A stretch of 64,000 nt of DNA, from assembly GCF_003591655.1 (NCBI RefSeq), contig NZ_QVRA01000022.1, positions 1-64,000 of the forward strand, read 5' to 3'. The notes under the pieces were generated by a model, which saw nothing but the letters and a program-made list of their open reading frames with translations, searched no databases and had not been told where the DNA came from. A program made the position numbers and the translations under genes. This document shows positions 6,567 through 15,621 of this stretch, piece by piece. Within the stretch, counting starts at the first letter, position 1. The number at the start of each line of letters is the position of its first letter. The DNA is from Sphingobium terrigena (GTDB taxonomy: Bacteria > Pseudomonadota > Alphaproteobacteria > Sphingomonadales > Sphingomonadaceae).

Positions 6567-8864
6567 ATGCGTCCTGCCACTGCCCTGCTGCTCGCCTCCA
6601 CCATGCTGGCCGCCACGCCCGCCTTCGCCCAGACGGCAACGCCCGCCGCAGAGGCAGCACCGGACGATGCGACGATCATCGTCTTTGGTCGCGGCGAAAC
6701 CCGCCAGGTGCAGGAAATACAGGCGCGTGAGATTGTCGTGCTGACGCCCGGCACCAATCCGCTCAAAGCCATCGAAAAGCTGCCCAGCGTCAATTTCCAG
6801 TCGGCCGACCCGTTCGGCAATTATGAATGGTCGCAGCGCGTTACCATCCGCAGCTTCAACCAGAACCAGCTGGGCTTCACCTTCGACGGCATCCCGCTGG
6901 GCGACATGAGCTATGGCAACCATAATGGCCTGCACATCACCCGCGCCATCAGCAGCGAAAATATCGGCAGCGTGCGCGTGTCGCAGGGTGCCGGTTCGCT
7001 CGGTACGCAGGCGACCGGCAATCTGGGCGGCACGGTCGAGACCTTCTCGGCCGACCCGACCGGCGAACTGGGCGCGCAGGGCGGCCTGACCTATGGCAGC
7101 AACGAAACGATCCGCGCCTTTGCCCGCCTCAATCTGGGCACCAGGGATGGCGTGCGCGGCTATGTCTCCTACGGCTATGGATCGACCGACAAATATAAGG
7201 GCCAAGGCACGCAGGACCAGCATATGGGCAATGCCAAGGTGATCGTGCCCGTAGGCGAGGCCCAGATTGACGGCTGGCTGAGCTATTCAGACCGCCGTGA
7301 ACAGGATTATCAGGACATGTCGATGGGCATGATCAATCGGCTCGGCTGGGATTGGGACAACACCTATCCCGACTATGCCCGCGCGATCGACTATGCCGCC
7401 CGCCTGAATGACGTGGACCGCGTCAGCAACAGCGGCGGATCGCCCTTCCCCGATGGCCGTTTCGACTATAGCGGCGCGAGCGTCGCCACCGGCCAGACCT
7501 ATCCCGGCAATGTCACCAGCGCCGACGACGCCTATTATGACGCATCGGGCCTGCGCAAGGACTGGCTCGGCGCGATCGGCTTCACCACGCCGCTGGGCGA
7601 ACAGGCCAAGCTGAACCTCAAGGGCTATTATCACAATAACAGCGGCATGGGCCTGTGGGCGACCCCCTATGTCCCCAGCCCCAATGGCGTTCCCATGTCG
7701 GTGCGCACCACCGAATATGAAATGGACCGGATCGGCGGCTTCGGCAGCGTCGATTTTACCATCGGCCGCCAGACTCTGAACGTCGGCGCATGGTATGAAA
7801 ATAACAAGTTCAATCAGGCCCGCCGCTTCTACGCCTTTGCCAGCCGCACGGAACCCGGCCTGTCGTTCCGTGACTATCCGAAGAACCCGTTTGCGACGCA
7901 GTGGGAATTCGACTTCACCACCGACACCTTCCAATATCATGTGCAGGACAAGATCGACCTTGGCATGGTGACGATCAACCTGGGGTGGAAGGGCTTTTCG
8001 GTTACCAACAAGGCCGAAGCCGTCGTTCAGGCCAGCTTCCCGCAGGGCAAGATCAAGGCGCAGGACTGGTTCCAGCCCACCGCCGGTTTCGTCGTGCAGG
8101 TCACCCCGGAAGCAGAAGTCTTTGGCGGTTTCAGCCAGTCGACCCGCGCCTTTGCCAGCGCCACCACGACCGGTCCTTTCTCGACCAATCAGGCCGGTTT
8201 CGACGCGATCAAGGATGATCTGAAACCGGAAGAATCGGACACTTATGAACTGGGCCTGCGCTACAATACGCCCATCTTCAACGGCACGCTGGGCGCCTAT
8301 CTCGTCAACTTCCGCAACCGCCTGCTCGCGGTGCAGGTCGGATCGGCGATCCAGGGCAACCCGTCGGCGCTCCAGAATGTCGGCGGCGTCCGCGCCATCG
8401 GCGTCGAGGCCGCGGGCGACCTGAAGCTGGGCGGCGGCTTTGGCCTCTATGCCAGCTACAGCTACACCGACGCGACCTATCGCGACGATGTGGTGAACGG
8501 CAATGGCGTGCTGGTCGCGGCGATCAAGGACAAGACCGTGGTGGACAGCCCCAAGCATATGGCGCGCGGCGAGTTCAACTATGACGATGGCCAGCGCTTC
8601 TTCCGTGTCGGTCTCAACTATATGTCGCGTCGCTATTACAGCTACACCAACGACGCCTCGGTCCCCGGCCGCCTGATCGTCGACGCCTCGCTCGGCTATC
8701 GCTTCACCGACACGCTGGAGGTGCAGTTCAACGCCACCAACCTGCTCGACAAACGCTATGTCGGCACGATCGGGTCGGGCGGCTTTGGCAATAGCGGCGA
8801 CGCCCAGACCCTGCTGGTCGGCGCCCCGCAACAGTTCTTCGCCACGCTAAAGGCCGGGTTCTAA
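6567..8864 (+). CDS. TonB-dependent outer-membrane receptor
   Basis: Imports a substrate across the outer membrane with energy from TonB-ExbBD. The 765-residue product has a signal peptide (1-22, ending AFAQ), then a plug domain (about 35-155) and a long beta-barrel ending in a terminal phenylalanine, as usual for outer-membrane barrels. A typical barrel segment near the end reads LQFNATNLLDKRY-like (here VQFNATNLLDKRYVG). The start at 6567 fits the signal peptide and has AAGGGGA upstream. The next gene encodes a secreted phosphodiesterase/nucleotide pyrophosphatase, so a phosphate-containing ligand is possible; that is inference from context only. Confidence 0.9.
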   Translation: MRPATALLLASTMLAATPAFAQTATPAAEAAPDDATIIVFGRGETRQVQEIQAREIVVLTPGTNPLKAIEKLPSVNFQSADPFGNYEWSQRVTIRSFNQNQLGFTFDGIPLGDMSYGNHNGLHITRAISSENIGSVRVSQGAGSLGTQATGNLGGTVETFSADPTGELGAQGGLTYGSNETIRAFARLNLGTRDGVRGYVSYGYGSTDKYKGQGTQDQHMGNAKVIVPVGEAQIDGWLSYSDRREQDYQDMSMGMINRLGWDWDNTYPDYARAIDYAARLNDVDRVSNSGGSPFPDGRFDYSGASVATGQTYPGNVTSADDAYYDASGLRKDWLGAIGFTTPLGEQAKLNLKGYYHNNSGMGLWATPYVPSPNGVPMSVRTTEYEMDRIGGFGSVDFTIGRQTLNVGAWYENNKFNQARRFYAFASRTEPGLSFRDYPKNPFATQWEFDFTTDTFQYHVQDKIDLGMVTINLGWKGFSVTNKAEAVVQASFPQGKIKAQDWFQPTAGFVVQVTPEAEVFGGFSQSTRAFASATTTGPFSTNQAGFDAIKDDLKPEESDTYELGLRYNTPIFNGTLGAYLVNFRNRLLAVQVGSAIQGNPSALQNVGGVRAIGVEAAGDLKLGGGFGLYASYSYTDATYRDDVVNGNGVLVAAIKDKTVVDSPKHMARGEFNYDDGQRFFRVGLNYMSRRYYSYTNDASVPGRLIVDASLGYRFTDTLEVQFNATNLLDKRYVGTIGSGGFGNSGDAQTLLVGAPQQFFATLKAGF

Positions 8865-8874
8865 ACAACACGCT

Positions 8875-8948
8875 CCGTTCGTTTCGAGCGAAGTCGAGAA
8901 ACGTCGCGCACAGCGTAATCCGCTTCTCGACACGCTCGAAGCGAACGG
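8875..8948. repeat. Dispersed intergenic inverted repeat
   Basis: Bounded by CCGTTCG (8875) and CGAACGG (8942-8948) with inner arms TCGAGCGAAGTCGAGAA and TTCTCGACACGCTCGA. It lies between the TonB receptor and the phosphodiesterase, so the hairpin may separate or modulate the two transcripts. Confidence 0.7.
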
Positions 8949-8965
8949 CAGTTGGGACAATCATC

Positions 8966-10309
8966 ATGAAAAAGACCGCGCTCCTCGCCACCGCCCTCGC
9001 CGCCCTCATTCCGACAACGGCACTGGCGGACCCCGTCCTCCTCATCTCGATCGACGGGCTGCGGCCCGGCGACGTGCTGGAGGCGGACAAGCGCGGCCTT
9101 TCCCTCCCCAACCTGCGCCGCTTCGTAACCCAGGGCGCACACGCAGCGGGCGTCACCGGCGTGTTGCCGACACTGACCTATCCCAGCCACACGACGCTGA
9201 TGACCGGCACCACCCCGGCCAAGCATGGCATCGTCGCCAATAACAGTTTCGACCCCACCGGCATCAACCAGGGCGGCTGGTATTGGTATGCGCAGGACAT
9301 CAAGGTGCCGACCCTGTGGGAGGCCGCGACCAAGGCGGGCCTGTCCACCGGCAATATCCACTGGCCGGTCAGCGTCGCGGCCAAGGGCGTGACGTGGAAC
9401 CTGCCGCAAATCTGGCGCACCGGTCATGCCGACGACGCCAAATTGCTCGATGCGCTGGCAACGCCCGGCCTGAAAGCCGAACTGGAGGCGAAAGTCGGCG
9501 CGCCCTATGCCATGGGCATTGATGAAAGCCTGCCCGGCGACCAGCTGCGCGGCCGTTTCGCCACTGCGCTGATCGCCGCGCACAAGCCGCAATTCCTGAC
9601 CGTCTATCTGACCGCGCTGGACCACGAGCAACATGCCATGGGACCGGACACCCAAGCCGCCAGGGCGGTGCTGGAAAAGATCGACGCCATCGTCGGTGAT
9701 CTGGTGGTGGCCGAAATGCAGGCCCATCCCGACGCTGTCATCGCGCTGGTCAGCGACCATGGCTTTGAAGCGACCCAAACAGCGATCAACCTCTACCGCC
9801 CCTTTATCGACGCGGGTCTGATCACGCTCGACAAGGATGGCAAGGTCGCCTCCTGGCTGGCCATGCCCTGGATATCGGGCGGATCAGCCGCGATCATGCT
9901 GGCCCGGCCTGACGACGCGGCGCTGGCGGTGCGGGTGAAGGCGCTGCTCGACACGCTTGCCGCCAATCCGGCCAACGGCATCGTCAGGATCGCCGACAAG
10001 ACACAGATCGCCGCGATGGGCGGCAATCCGCAGGCGAGCTATTACATCAACCTCGCCCCCGCCTATGTCACCGATATATTCCGCGGGGCCACCGCGCCAG
10101 TGGTCGCCCGCAGCCCGGTCAAGGGGATGCACGGCTATTTCCCCGGTCCCGCCAATGTGCGCGCGACCTTCATGATCATGGGCAAGGGCGTTGCGCGGGA
10201 CAAGGATCTGGGCCTGATCGACATGCGCGCGATCGCGCCCACGCTGGCCAAGATCATGGGCGCATCCCTGCCCGACGCGGATGCCGCAGCGCTCCCCCTC
10301 AAGCCATAG
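8966..10309 (+). CDS. Exported nucleotide pyrophosphatase/phosphodiesterase (alkaline phosphatase superfamily)
   Basis: Probably hydrolyses phosphodiester or pyrophosphate bonds in the periplasm. The 447-residue protein starts with a signal peptide (cleaved near residue 21) and has the full NPP metal set: Asp30 in SIDGLRPGD, the nucleophile Thr71 in TLTYPSHTT, the LTALDHEQHAMGP segment (Asp and His ligands), VSDHGF and the late GMHGYFPG histidine. This matches PF01663-type enzymes. It follows a TonB receptor on the same strand with a repeat between them. The natural substrate is not evident. Confidence 0.88.
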   Translation: MKKTALLATALAALIPTTALADPVLLISIDGLRPGDVLEADKRGLSLPNLRRFVTQGAHAAGVTGVLPTLTYPSHTTLMTGTTPAKHGIVANNSFDPTGINQGGWYWYAQDIKVPTLWEAATKAGLSTGNIHWPVSVAAKGVTWNLPQIWRTGHADDAKLLDALATPGLKAELEAKVGAPYAMGIDESLPGDQLRGRFATALIAAHKPQFLTVYLTALDHEQHAMGPDTQAARAVLEKIDAIVGDLVVAEMQAHPDAVIALVSDHGFEATQTAINLYRPFIDAGLITLDKDGKVASWLAMPWISGGSAAIMLARPDDAALAVRVKALLDTLAANPANGIVRIADKTQIAAMGGNPQASYYINLAPAYVTDIFRGATAPVVARSPVKGMHGYFPGPANVRATFMIMGKGVARDKDLGLIDMRAIAPTLAKIMGASLPDADAAALPLKP

Positions 10310-10323
10310 GCAACGCTGCGTTT

Positions 10324-10394
10324 CCCGGCAGGGCGATGGACTTCACCCCGCGCGCGGCATAGCTTTCGCGCCACGTCCATCCTGCCGGGGTTTT
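10324..10394 (+). terminator. Long hairpin ending in TTTT that covers the next gene's ribosome site
   Basis: Arms at 10324-10341 (CCCGGCAGG-GC-GATGGAC) and 10375-10390 (GTCCATCCTGCCGGGG) pair over about 16 bases and are followed at once by TTTT (10391-10394). This looks like a terminator for the phosphodiesterase gene. The ATG of the next gene is at 10396, so the only possible ribosome site, CCGGGG, lies in the 3' arm. Confidence 0.6.
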
Positions 10395-10395
10395 C

Positions 10396-11616
10396 ATGCA
10401 ACGCTACAGCCTTGTCGCCATCATCCTGCACTGGGCGATCGCCGCCCTGCTCGCCTTCCAGATCAGCGTTGGCTGGGCGCTGGAGGATCTGGGCGCGCGG
10501 GGCTTTGCCCTCTACCAGTGGCACAAGTCGGTCGGCATCACGATATTGCTGCTGACCCTGTTGCGGATCGTCGTGCGCTACTGGAAGCCGCGCCTGGCCA
10601 AACTGGAAGGCGGCTGGCAGGGCGCGCTGGCGTCCGGCGTGCATGTCGGCCTCTACGCCTTCATGCTGGGCGCGCCGCTGACCGGATGGGCGCTGGTATC
10701 GACTGCCAAGGTCAAGGTGCCGACCCTGCTGTTCGGTGTCCTGCCCCTGCCCCATCTGCCGCTGCCCGCATCAGCGCATGAGTTGGCGGAGGGCGGCCAT
10801 GGCCTGATCGCCTGGCTCGGCATCGCGCTGTTCCTGCTCCATGTCGCAGGCGCGCTGCGTCATCATTTTCTGATGCGCGACGGGCTGATCTGGCGGATGA
10901 TACCGGGCCGCTCCACCGCGCTGCTGATCGCCCTGCCCGCGCTGATCCTGCTGGGTCTGGTCGTCGGCAAGGCTATCCTGCCCGCCCCCGCGCCAAAGGC
11001 CGCCGCTGCGGTCGAAGCGCCCGAAACGCCGGAAAATATCGCCGAACCCGCAAATGTCGTGGAGGCTGCGCCGGACAACGCCGCCGCCAACATTACCGAA
11101 GCCGCACCGGAAGAATCTGTCGGCCCGCCCCCCGCCTGGACCGTGCAACCTGGCGGCACAATCGGCTTTTCCGTCGGCAATGATGGCCAGACGATCAGCG
11201 GCAGCTTTGCCAAATGGACCGCCGCGATCGTCATGGACCCGGACCATCCCGAAACCGCCGACATCAAGGTGACGATCGACATGGCCAGCGCCAGCGTCGG
11301 CGATGCCTATCAGGACGGGATGCTGCCGGGCGACGAATTTTTCGCCGTGGCCGCCCACCCCACCGCAACCTTCACCGCAAAGGGCGCGGAGAAAACAGGC
11401 GCGAACGCCTATCGCGCCACCGGCACGCTCAGCCTCAAAGGCGTCGCCAAGCCCCAGACGATCCGCTTCACCCTGTCGGGCGACGGCGCGACCCGCAAGG
11501 TCAGCGGCACTGCCACCATCGCCCGCTCGGCATTCGACGTCGGCAATGGCGAGAGCAGCGGCGGGCTGACCCCGCAGGTAGCACTGACCTTCGCCTTCAC
11601 GGCGAAGCAACAGTAA
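10396..11616 (+). CDS. Cytochrome b561 - YceI fusion protein
   Basis: A 406-residue protein with two domains. Residues 1-195 form a four-helix cytochrome b561 with histidines suited to bind two b hemes (His12, His43, His83, His149 and nearby). An Ala/Pro/Glu-rich linker spans about 196-250, and residues 251-406 form a YceI-like lipocalin domain (GTIGFSVGNDG, a DMASASVG segment, SLKGVAKPQTIRFTL). YceI domains bind isoprenoids such as ubiquinone, so the fusion may shuttle electrons between a periplasmic quinone-like ligand and the membrane. A further helix at about 178-192 anchors the linker. The start is set by the first ATG after a strong hairpin. Confidence 0.88.
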   Translation: MQRYSLVAIILHWAIAALLAFQISVGWALEDLGARGFALYQWHKSVGITILLLTLLRIVVRYWKPRLAKLEGGWQGALASGVHVGLYAFMLGAPLTGWALVSTAKVKVPTLLFGVLPLPHLPLPASAHELAEGGHGLIAWLGIALFLLHVAGALRHHFLMRDGLIWRMIPGRSTALLIALPALILLGLVVGKAILPAPAPKAAAAVEAPETPENIAEPANVVEAAPDNAAANITEAAPEESVGPPPAWTVQPGGTIGFSVGNDGQTISGSFAKWTAAIVMDPDHPETADIKVTIDMASASVGDAYQDGMLPGDEFFAVAAHPTATFTAKGAEKTGANAYRATGTLSLKGVAKPQTIRFTLSGDGATRKVSGTATIARSAFDVGNGESSGGLTPQVALTFAFTAKQQ

Positions 11617-11628
11617 AAATCCGCTATC

Positions 11629-11688
11629 CTCCCGCGCAGGCGGGAGTCCAGTTCCAGTGCCTCGACTGGGCTCCCGCCTGCGCGGGAG
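11629..11688. repeat. Intergenic palindromic repeat (CTCCCGCGCAGGCGGGAG)
   Basis: CTCCCGCGCAGGCGGGAG (11629-11646) is repeated in inverted orientation at 11671-11688, with TCCAG/CTGG next to the arms. Each arm is itself a small hairpin. It is related in layout to the CCCGCGAAGGCGGG repeat at 42376..42464 and may act as a terminator for the fusion gene. Confidence 0.75.
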
Positions 11689-11741
11689 CACTATGCTATA
11701 GTGTCGCTGATCAACTCTGATCCGTTGCTTGGAAACCCAAT

Positions 11742-12101
11742 ATGCGTGCGCTCCTCGTCTCCCTCATCCTTTCTGGCGCTTCAATCGCCGCTTCCCCCAA
11801 CCCCGCCAGCGCGCAGGCCTTCATGTTTGAAAGCGGCACATCGCTGCTTGCCAAATGCCGCAACAAGGCGCCCGAATATGCGCTGGCCTGCACCGCCTAT
11901 ATCGTCGGCGTAGTCGATGGCATCCGCAAGGACAGCTTCATCGGCCGGGGTCGCCCGATCTGCTGGCCGGACAAGATGAGCGCGGACGACGCCCGCCGGA
12001 CCGTCATCGCCTATCTCGAACGCTGGCCCGACCAGCGGCGCGGCCCCGCCTCCGTGCTGGTCAGCGTGGCGCTTAACGACCGCTATCCATGCCGGAAATA
12101 G
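11742..12101 (+). CDS. Rap1a/Tai-like exported protein
   Basis: A 119-residue protein with a signal peptide (1-24, ending ASAQA). The mature part has the cysteine pattern and the YIVGVVDG and RYPC segments of the Rap1a/Tai immunity family, which in Serratia neutralises type VI secretion amidase effectors. No effector or secretion gene is nearby, so a defensive role is not shown; such orphan members are frequent in alphaproteobacteria. Its genes flank it with repeats on one side and DAHP synthase on the other. Confidence 0.65.
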   Translation: MRALLVSLILSGASIAASPNPASAQAFMFESGTSLLAKCRNKAPEYALACTAYIVGVVDGIRKDSFIGRGRPICWPDKMSADDARRTVIAYLERWPDQRRGPASVLVSVALNDRYPCRK

Positions 12102-12230
12102 CCGCTCGATCAGTCTGATCGAAAGGATCATTGCGTTTGAGCCACGCAAGACTGCTATAAACTTGCCTTGAACGGCGCGGCGGCGTAGGTGCGGCCCCTG
12201 TTTTTTTGGTTCATGTTCAGGAGACTCGTC

Positions 12231-13601
12231 GTGGCGGCGAAATGGACGCCGGATAGCTGGCGCGCGCATAAGGGCATTCAGATGCCCACCTATCGGGACA
12301 CGCAGGCGCTTGCCGCCGTGGAGACCCAGCTTGGCCAGTTTCCGCCGCTCGTCTTTGCAGGCGAGGCGCGCAACCTGAAAACGGACCTGGCCAAGGTCGC
12401 GGCCGGCGAAGCCTTCCTGCTCCAGGGCGGCGATTGCGCCGAGAGCTTTGCCGAGTTCCACCCGAACAATATCCGCGACACGTTCCGCGTGCTGCTCCAG
12501 ATGGCGGTGGTGCTGACCTTTGCCTCGAAGCTGCCGGTGGTGAAGGTCGGCCGCATGGCGGGCCAGTTCGCCAAGCCCCGCTCGGCCGATACCGAAGTCA
12601 TTGGCGGGATCGAGCTGCCCAGCTATCGCGGCGATAATGTCAACGACATCGCCTTCACCGCGGAAGGGCGCGAGCCGGACCCGCAGCGCATGGTGCAGGC
12701 CTATAACCAGTCGGCCGCGACGCTGAACCTGCTGCGCGCCTTCTCGACCGGAGGCTATGCCAGCCTGGACCGCGTCCATGGCTGGATGCTCGATTTCATG
12801 GGGCGTAGTCCGTGGGCGGCAAAGTTCGAACAGATGGCCGACCAGATCGGCCAGGCGCTCGACTTCATGCGCGCCTGCGGCCTGTCGGCGGAGACCGTGC
12901 CGCAGCTTGGCGGGACCAGCTTCTACACCAGCCATGAAGCGCTGCTGCTGCCGTTCGAACAGGCGCTGACCCGGCAGGACAGCCTGACCGGCGACTGGTA
13001 TGACACGTCCGCCCACATGCTGTGGATCGGCGACCGCACCCGTTTTGAAGGGTCGGCCCATGTCGAATATCTGCGCGGCATCGGCAACCCGATCGGCATG
13101 AAGTGCGGCCCCAGCCTGGAGCCGGACGCGCTCATCCGCCTGCTCGATGTCGTGAACCCAGGCCGCGAAGCCGGGCGGATCACGCTCATCACCCGCTACG
13201 GCCATGACAAGATCGAGGCGGGCCTGCCCAAGCTGGTCCGCGCCGTGATGCGCGAAGGCCATCCGGTGGTCTGGTCCTGCGACCCGATGCACGGCAATGT
13301 CGTCAAGGCCGCCAATGGCTACAAGACGCGGCCCTTCGAGCGTATCCTGGCCGAAGTGCGCGGCTTCTTCGCCGTCCACCGCGCCGAGGGCAGCTTTGGC
13401 GGCGGCATCCATGCGGAAATGACCGGCCAGAACGTCACCGAATGCACCGGCGGCGCCATCGCCATCACCGATGAAGGGCTGGCGGACCGCTACCACACCC
13501 ACTGCGACCCGCGTTTGAATGCGGCGCAGAGCCTGGAACTGGCCTTCCTGCTGGCAGAAATGCTCAACGAAGAACTGAAAGAACGCCGCGCCGCTGCGTG
13601 A
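12231..13601 (+). CDS. aroG: Class II 3-deoxy-7-phosphoheptulonate (DAHP) synthase
   Basis: Condenses phosphoenolpyruvate and erythrose 4-phosphate, the first step of the shikimate pathway. The 456-residue protein matches the plant-type (class II) enzymes: LLQGGDCAESF near the start, KVGRMAGQFAKPRS (phosphate and metal region), the GTSFYTSHEALL segment, RYGHDKIE, and WSCDPMHGN and GGIHAEMTGQNVTEC near the end. The GTG at 12231 is chosen as the start because AGGAG lies 7 bases before it and the residues upstream do not match the family. It is monocistronic. The gene symbol is used loosely, as class II genes are named aroG, aroH or aroF. Confidence 0.92.
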   Translation: MAAKWTPDSWRAHKGIQMPTYRDTQALAAVETQLGQFPPLVFAGEARNLKTDLAKVAAGEAFLLQGGDCAESFAEFHPNNIRDTFRVLLQMAVVLTFASKLPVVKVGRMAGQFAKPRSADTEVIGGIELPSYRGDNVNDIAFTAEGREPDPQRMVQAYNQSAATLNLLRAFSTGGYASLDRVHGWMLDFMGRSPWAAKFEQMADQIGQALDFMRACGLSAETVPQLGGTSFYTSHEALLLPFEQALTRQDSLTGDWYDTSAHMLWIGDRTRFEGSAHVEYLRGIGNPIGMKCGPSLEPDALIRLLDVVNPGREAGRITLITRYGHDKIEAGLPKLVRAVMREGHPVVWSCDPMHGNVVKAANGYKTRPFERILAEVRGFFAVHRAEGSFGGGIHAEMTGQNVTECTGGAIAITDEGLADRYHTHCDPRLNAAQSLELAFLLAEMLNEELKERRAAA

Positions 13602-13628
13602 GGGGGACGAGACGGTCCATCTCCTATT

Positions 13629-13752
13629 CCCCTCCCGTTCACGGGAGGGGCAGCGAGACTTAGGCGCGCAGCGCCTTAGTCGCAGCGGGGTGGGCCAACG
13701 CAACCTCGCGCAGGCCCACCCCCTAACCCCCTCCCGCTTGCGGGAGGGGGAA
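13629..13752. repeat. Compound hairpin repeat after DAHP synthase
   Basis: Starts with CCCCTCCCG-TTCA-CGGGAGGGG (13629-13650), continues with a GGCGC/GCGCC hairpin and GTGGGCC/GGCCCAC arms, and ends with CCCCTCCCGC-TTG-CGGGAGGGGG up to 13752. It is a mosaic of short palindromes typical of sphingomonad intergenic DNA and probably ends the aroG transcript. No gene is seen between it and 13863. Confidence 0.7.
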
Positions 13753-13862
13753 CACCCGCCGCAAAAGCCCATCCGTTCTAGAGAGGGAGTTTTTAACTTT
13801 ATCGATGGGCTGTGGGCCGCCTGCTATTCATCGTCGCGAAGTTTTCGGAAGGTATCACCAAC

Positions 13863-14159
13863 TCATTCATAGCGGCTTCCAAATGGAGCATCGAGATACG
13901 GCAGCACGCCTGAATCATAGTTTACGACCGTATTAACATCGTAAATACCATGCCGCTGAGCGTCTGCCATATAGGCGTCGTTTTCATCACCAGCAAAGAA
14001 ACGCCAGCCGCTATTCTGCGAATTTATGTGGGCTTCCCTATACATGTAGCGCACGGGTTCACCGTCGACAACGATGCGATCGGTGGATAAGCATCCGCCA
14101 CGACCGAGTGCGATAGGAGCAATTTGGTCGGGTTTGAGCTTGAAAATTTTGTGCAACAT
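13863..14159 (-). CDS. DUF2185 family protein (immunity-protein-like)
   Basis: A 98-residue cytoplasmic protein with the DUF2185 hallmarks: CLSTDRIVVDG, YMYREAH, SGWRFFAGDE, the IYDVNTVVNYD stretch and LDAPFGS close to the C-terminus. The family is often listed among polymorphic-toxin immunity proteins and also occurs as single genes. No toxin is seen next to it. Codon use is less GC-biased than in its neighbours, which may mean acquisition. Confidence 0.78.
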   Translation of the reverse strand: MLHKIFKLKPDQIAPIALGRGGCLSTDRIVVDGEPVRYMYREAHINSQNSGWRFFAGDENDAYMADAQRHGIYDVNTVVNYDSGVLPYLDAPFGSRYE

Positions 14160-14244
14160 TGCAGTCCCTCAGTTAGTCCGGTTTTATATCGGACGGGAAT
14201 TGATGCAACGTCCACTTTTGGCCGTTGATACCAATTGCCCTTTC

Positions 14245-14328
14245 GTCATGCCGGGCTTGACCCGGCATCCCGCTTTTCTTCGGAAGCGTCGGGAAAGAAG
14301 CGGGACCCCGGATCAAGTCCGGGGTGAC
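14245..14328. repeat. Intergenic inverted repeat (GTCATGCCGGGC...CGGGGTGAC)
   Basis: Inverted ends GTCATGCCGGGCTTGACCCGG and CCGGATCAAGTCCGGGGTGAC frame a central pair of arms rich in CCCGCTTTTCTT and AAGAAGCGGG. It lies in the 458-base stretch between the DUF2185 gene and terC. In the rest of that stretch (14160-14244 and 14329-14617) I see no gene or clear signal. Confidence 0.75.
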
Positions 14329-14617
14329 GGTGGATTTAGGTCCGACTTGCCCATCGCCCACACCCCTCAACCCCACATCCTTCCAATGTAGGATAATCTC
14401 TGATCTATCCTGCCAGATGGAACCCACGCGTCCCCCTCCAGCCCGCGCTACACCAGCCCCGCCCCTGTCGCCTTCCCGGCGCGCAACCGTCGCGTCATTG
14501 TCGCCCACCTGTCGCGTCGCTGTGACCCATCTGTTACCTGACAGGCGCATCACAACCGTTTTGCAGGGGCTTGCTCATGACTATTACCCCCAAAATCTAT
14601 ACTTCGCTACTGTGACT

Positions 14618-15403
<786 letters not shown>

Positions 15404-15621
15404 ATTGATCCTTCCGTGCGGGCTTTTGGCACGCCATCGCAACGACAGGAAAGTCCCCCGGTTCCCCGCGACACACTTTGTCACATGACCACGTTGTCAT
15501 CACGAGCAGCATGGCCCAAGCGACTGGACGGGAACGGTCCAGTCGCTTAGCGAAGGCCCGTTCTTCTCTTCATGCCGCGGCCTTGTCGCTGCGTCGTCAT
15601 GCCCCAAGCGAAAGGCAGCCC

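Noticed and set aside
7287..8831. A 514-codon open frame opposite the TonB receptor
   Set aside because: Same antisense effect; no start signal or domain.
14329..14617. Small genes between the repeat and terC
   Set aside because: Open frames there lack ribosome sites, and their composition is proline/serine-rich as expected from shadows.
15404..15570. Manganese (yybP-ykoY) riboswitch before terC
   Set aside because: The conserved loop blocks are missing, and the leader is short.
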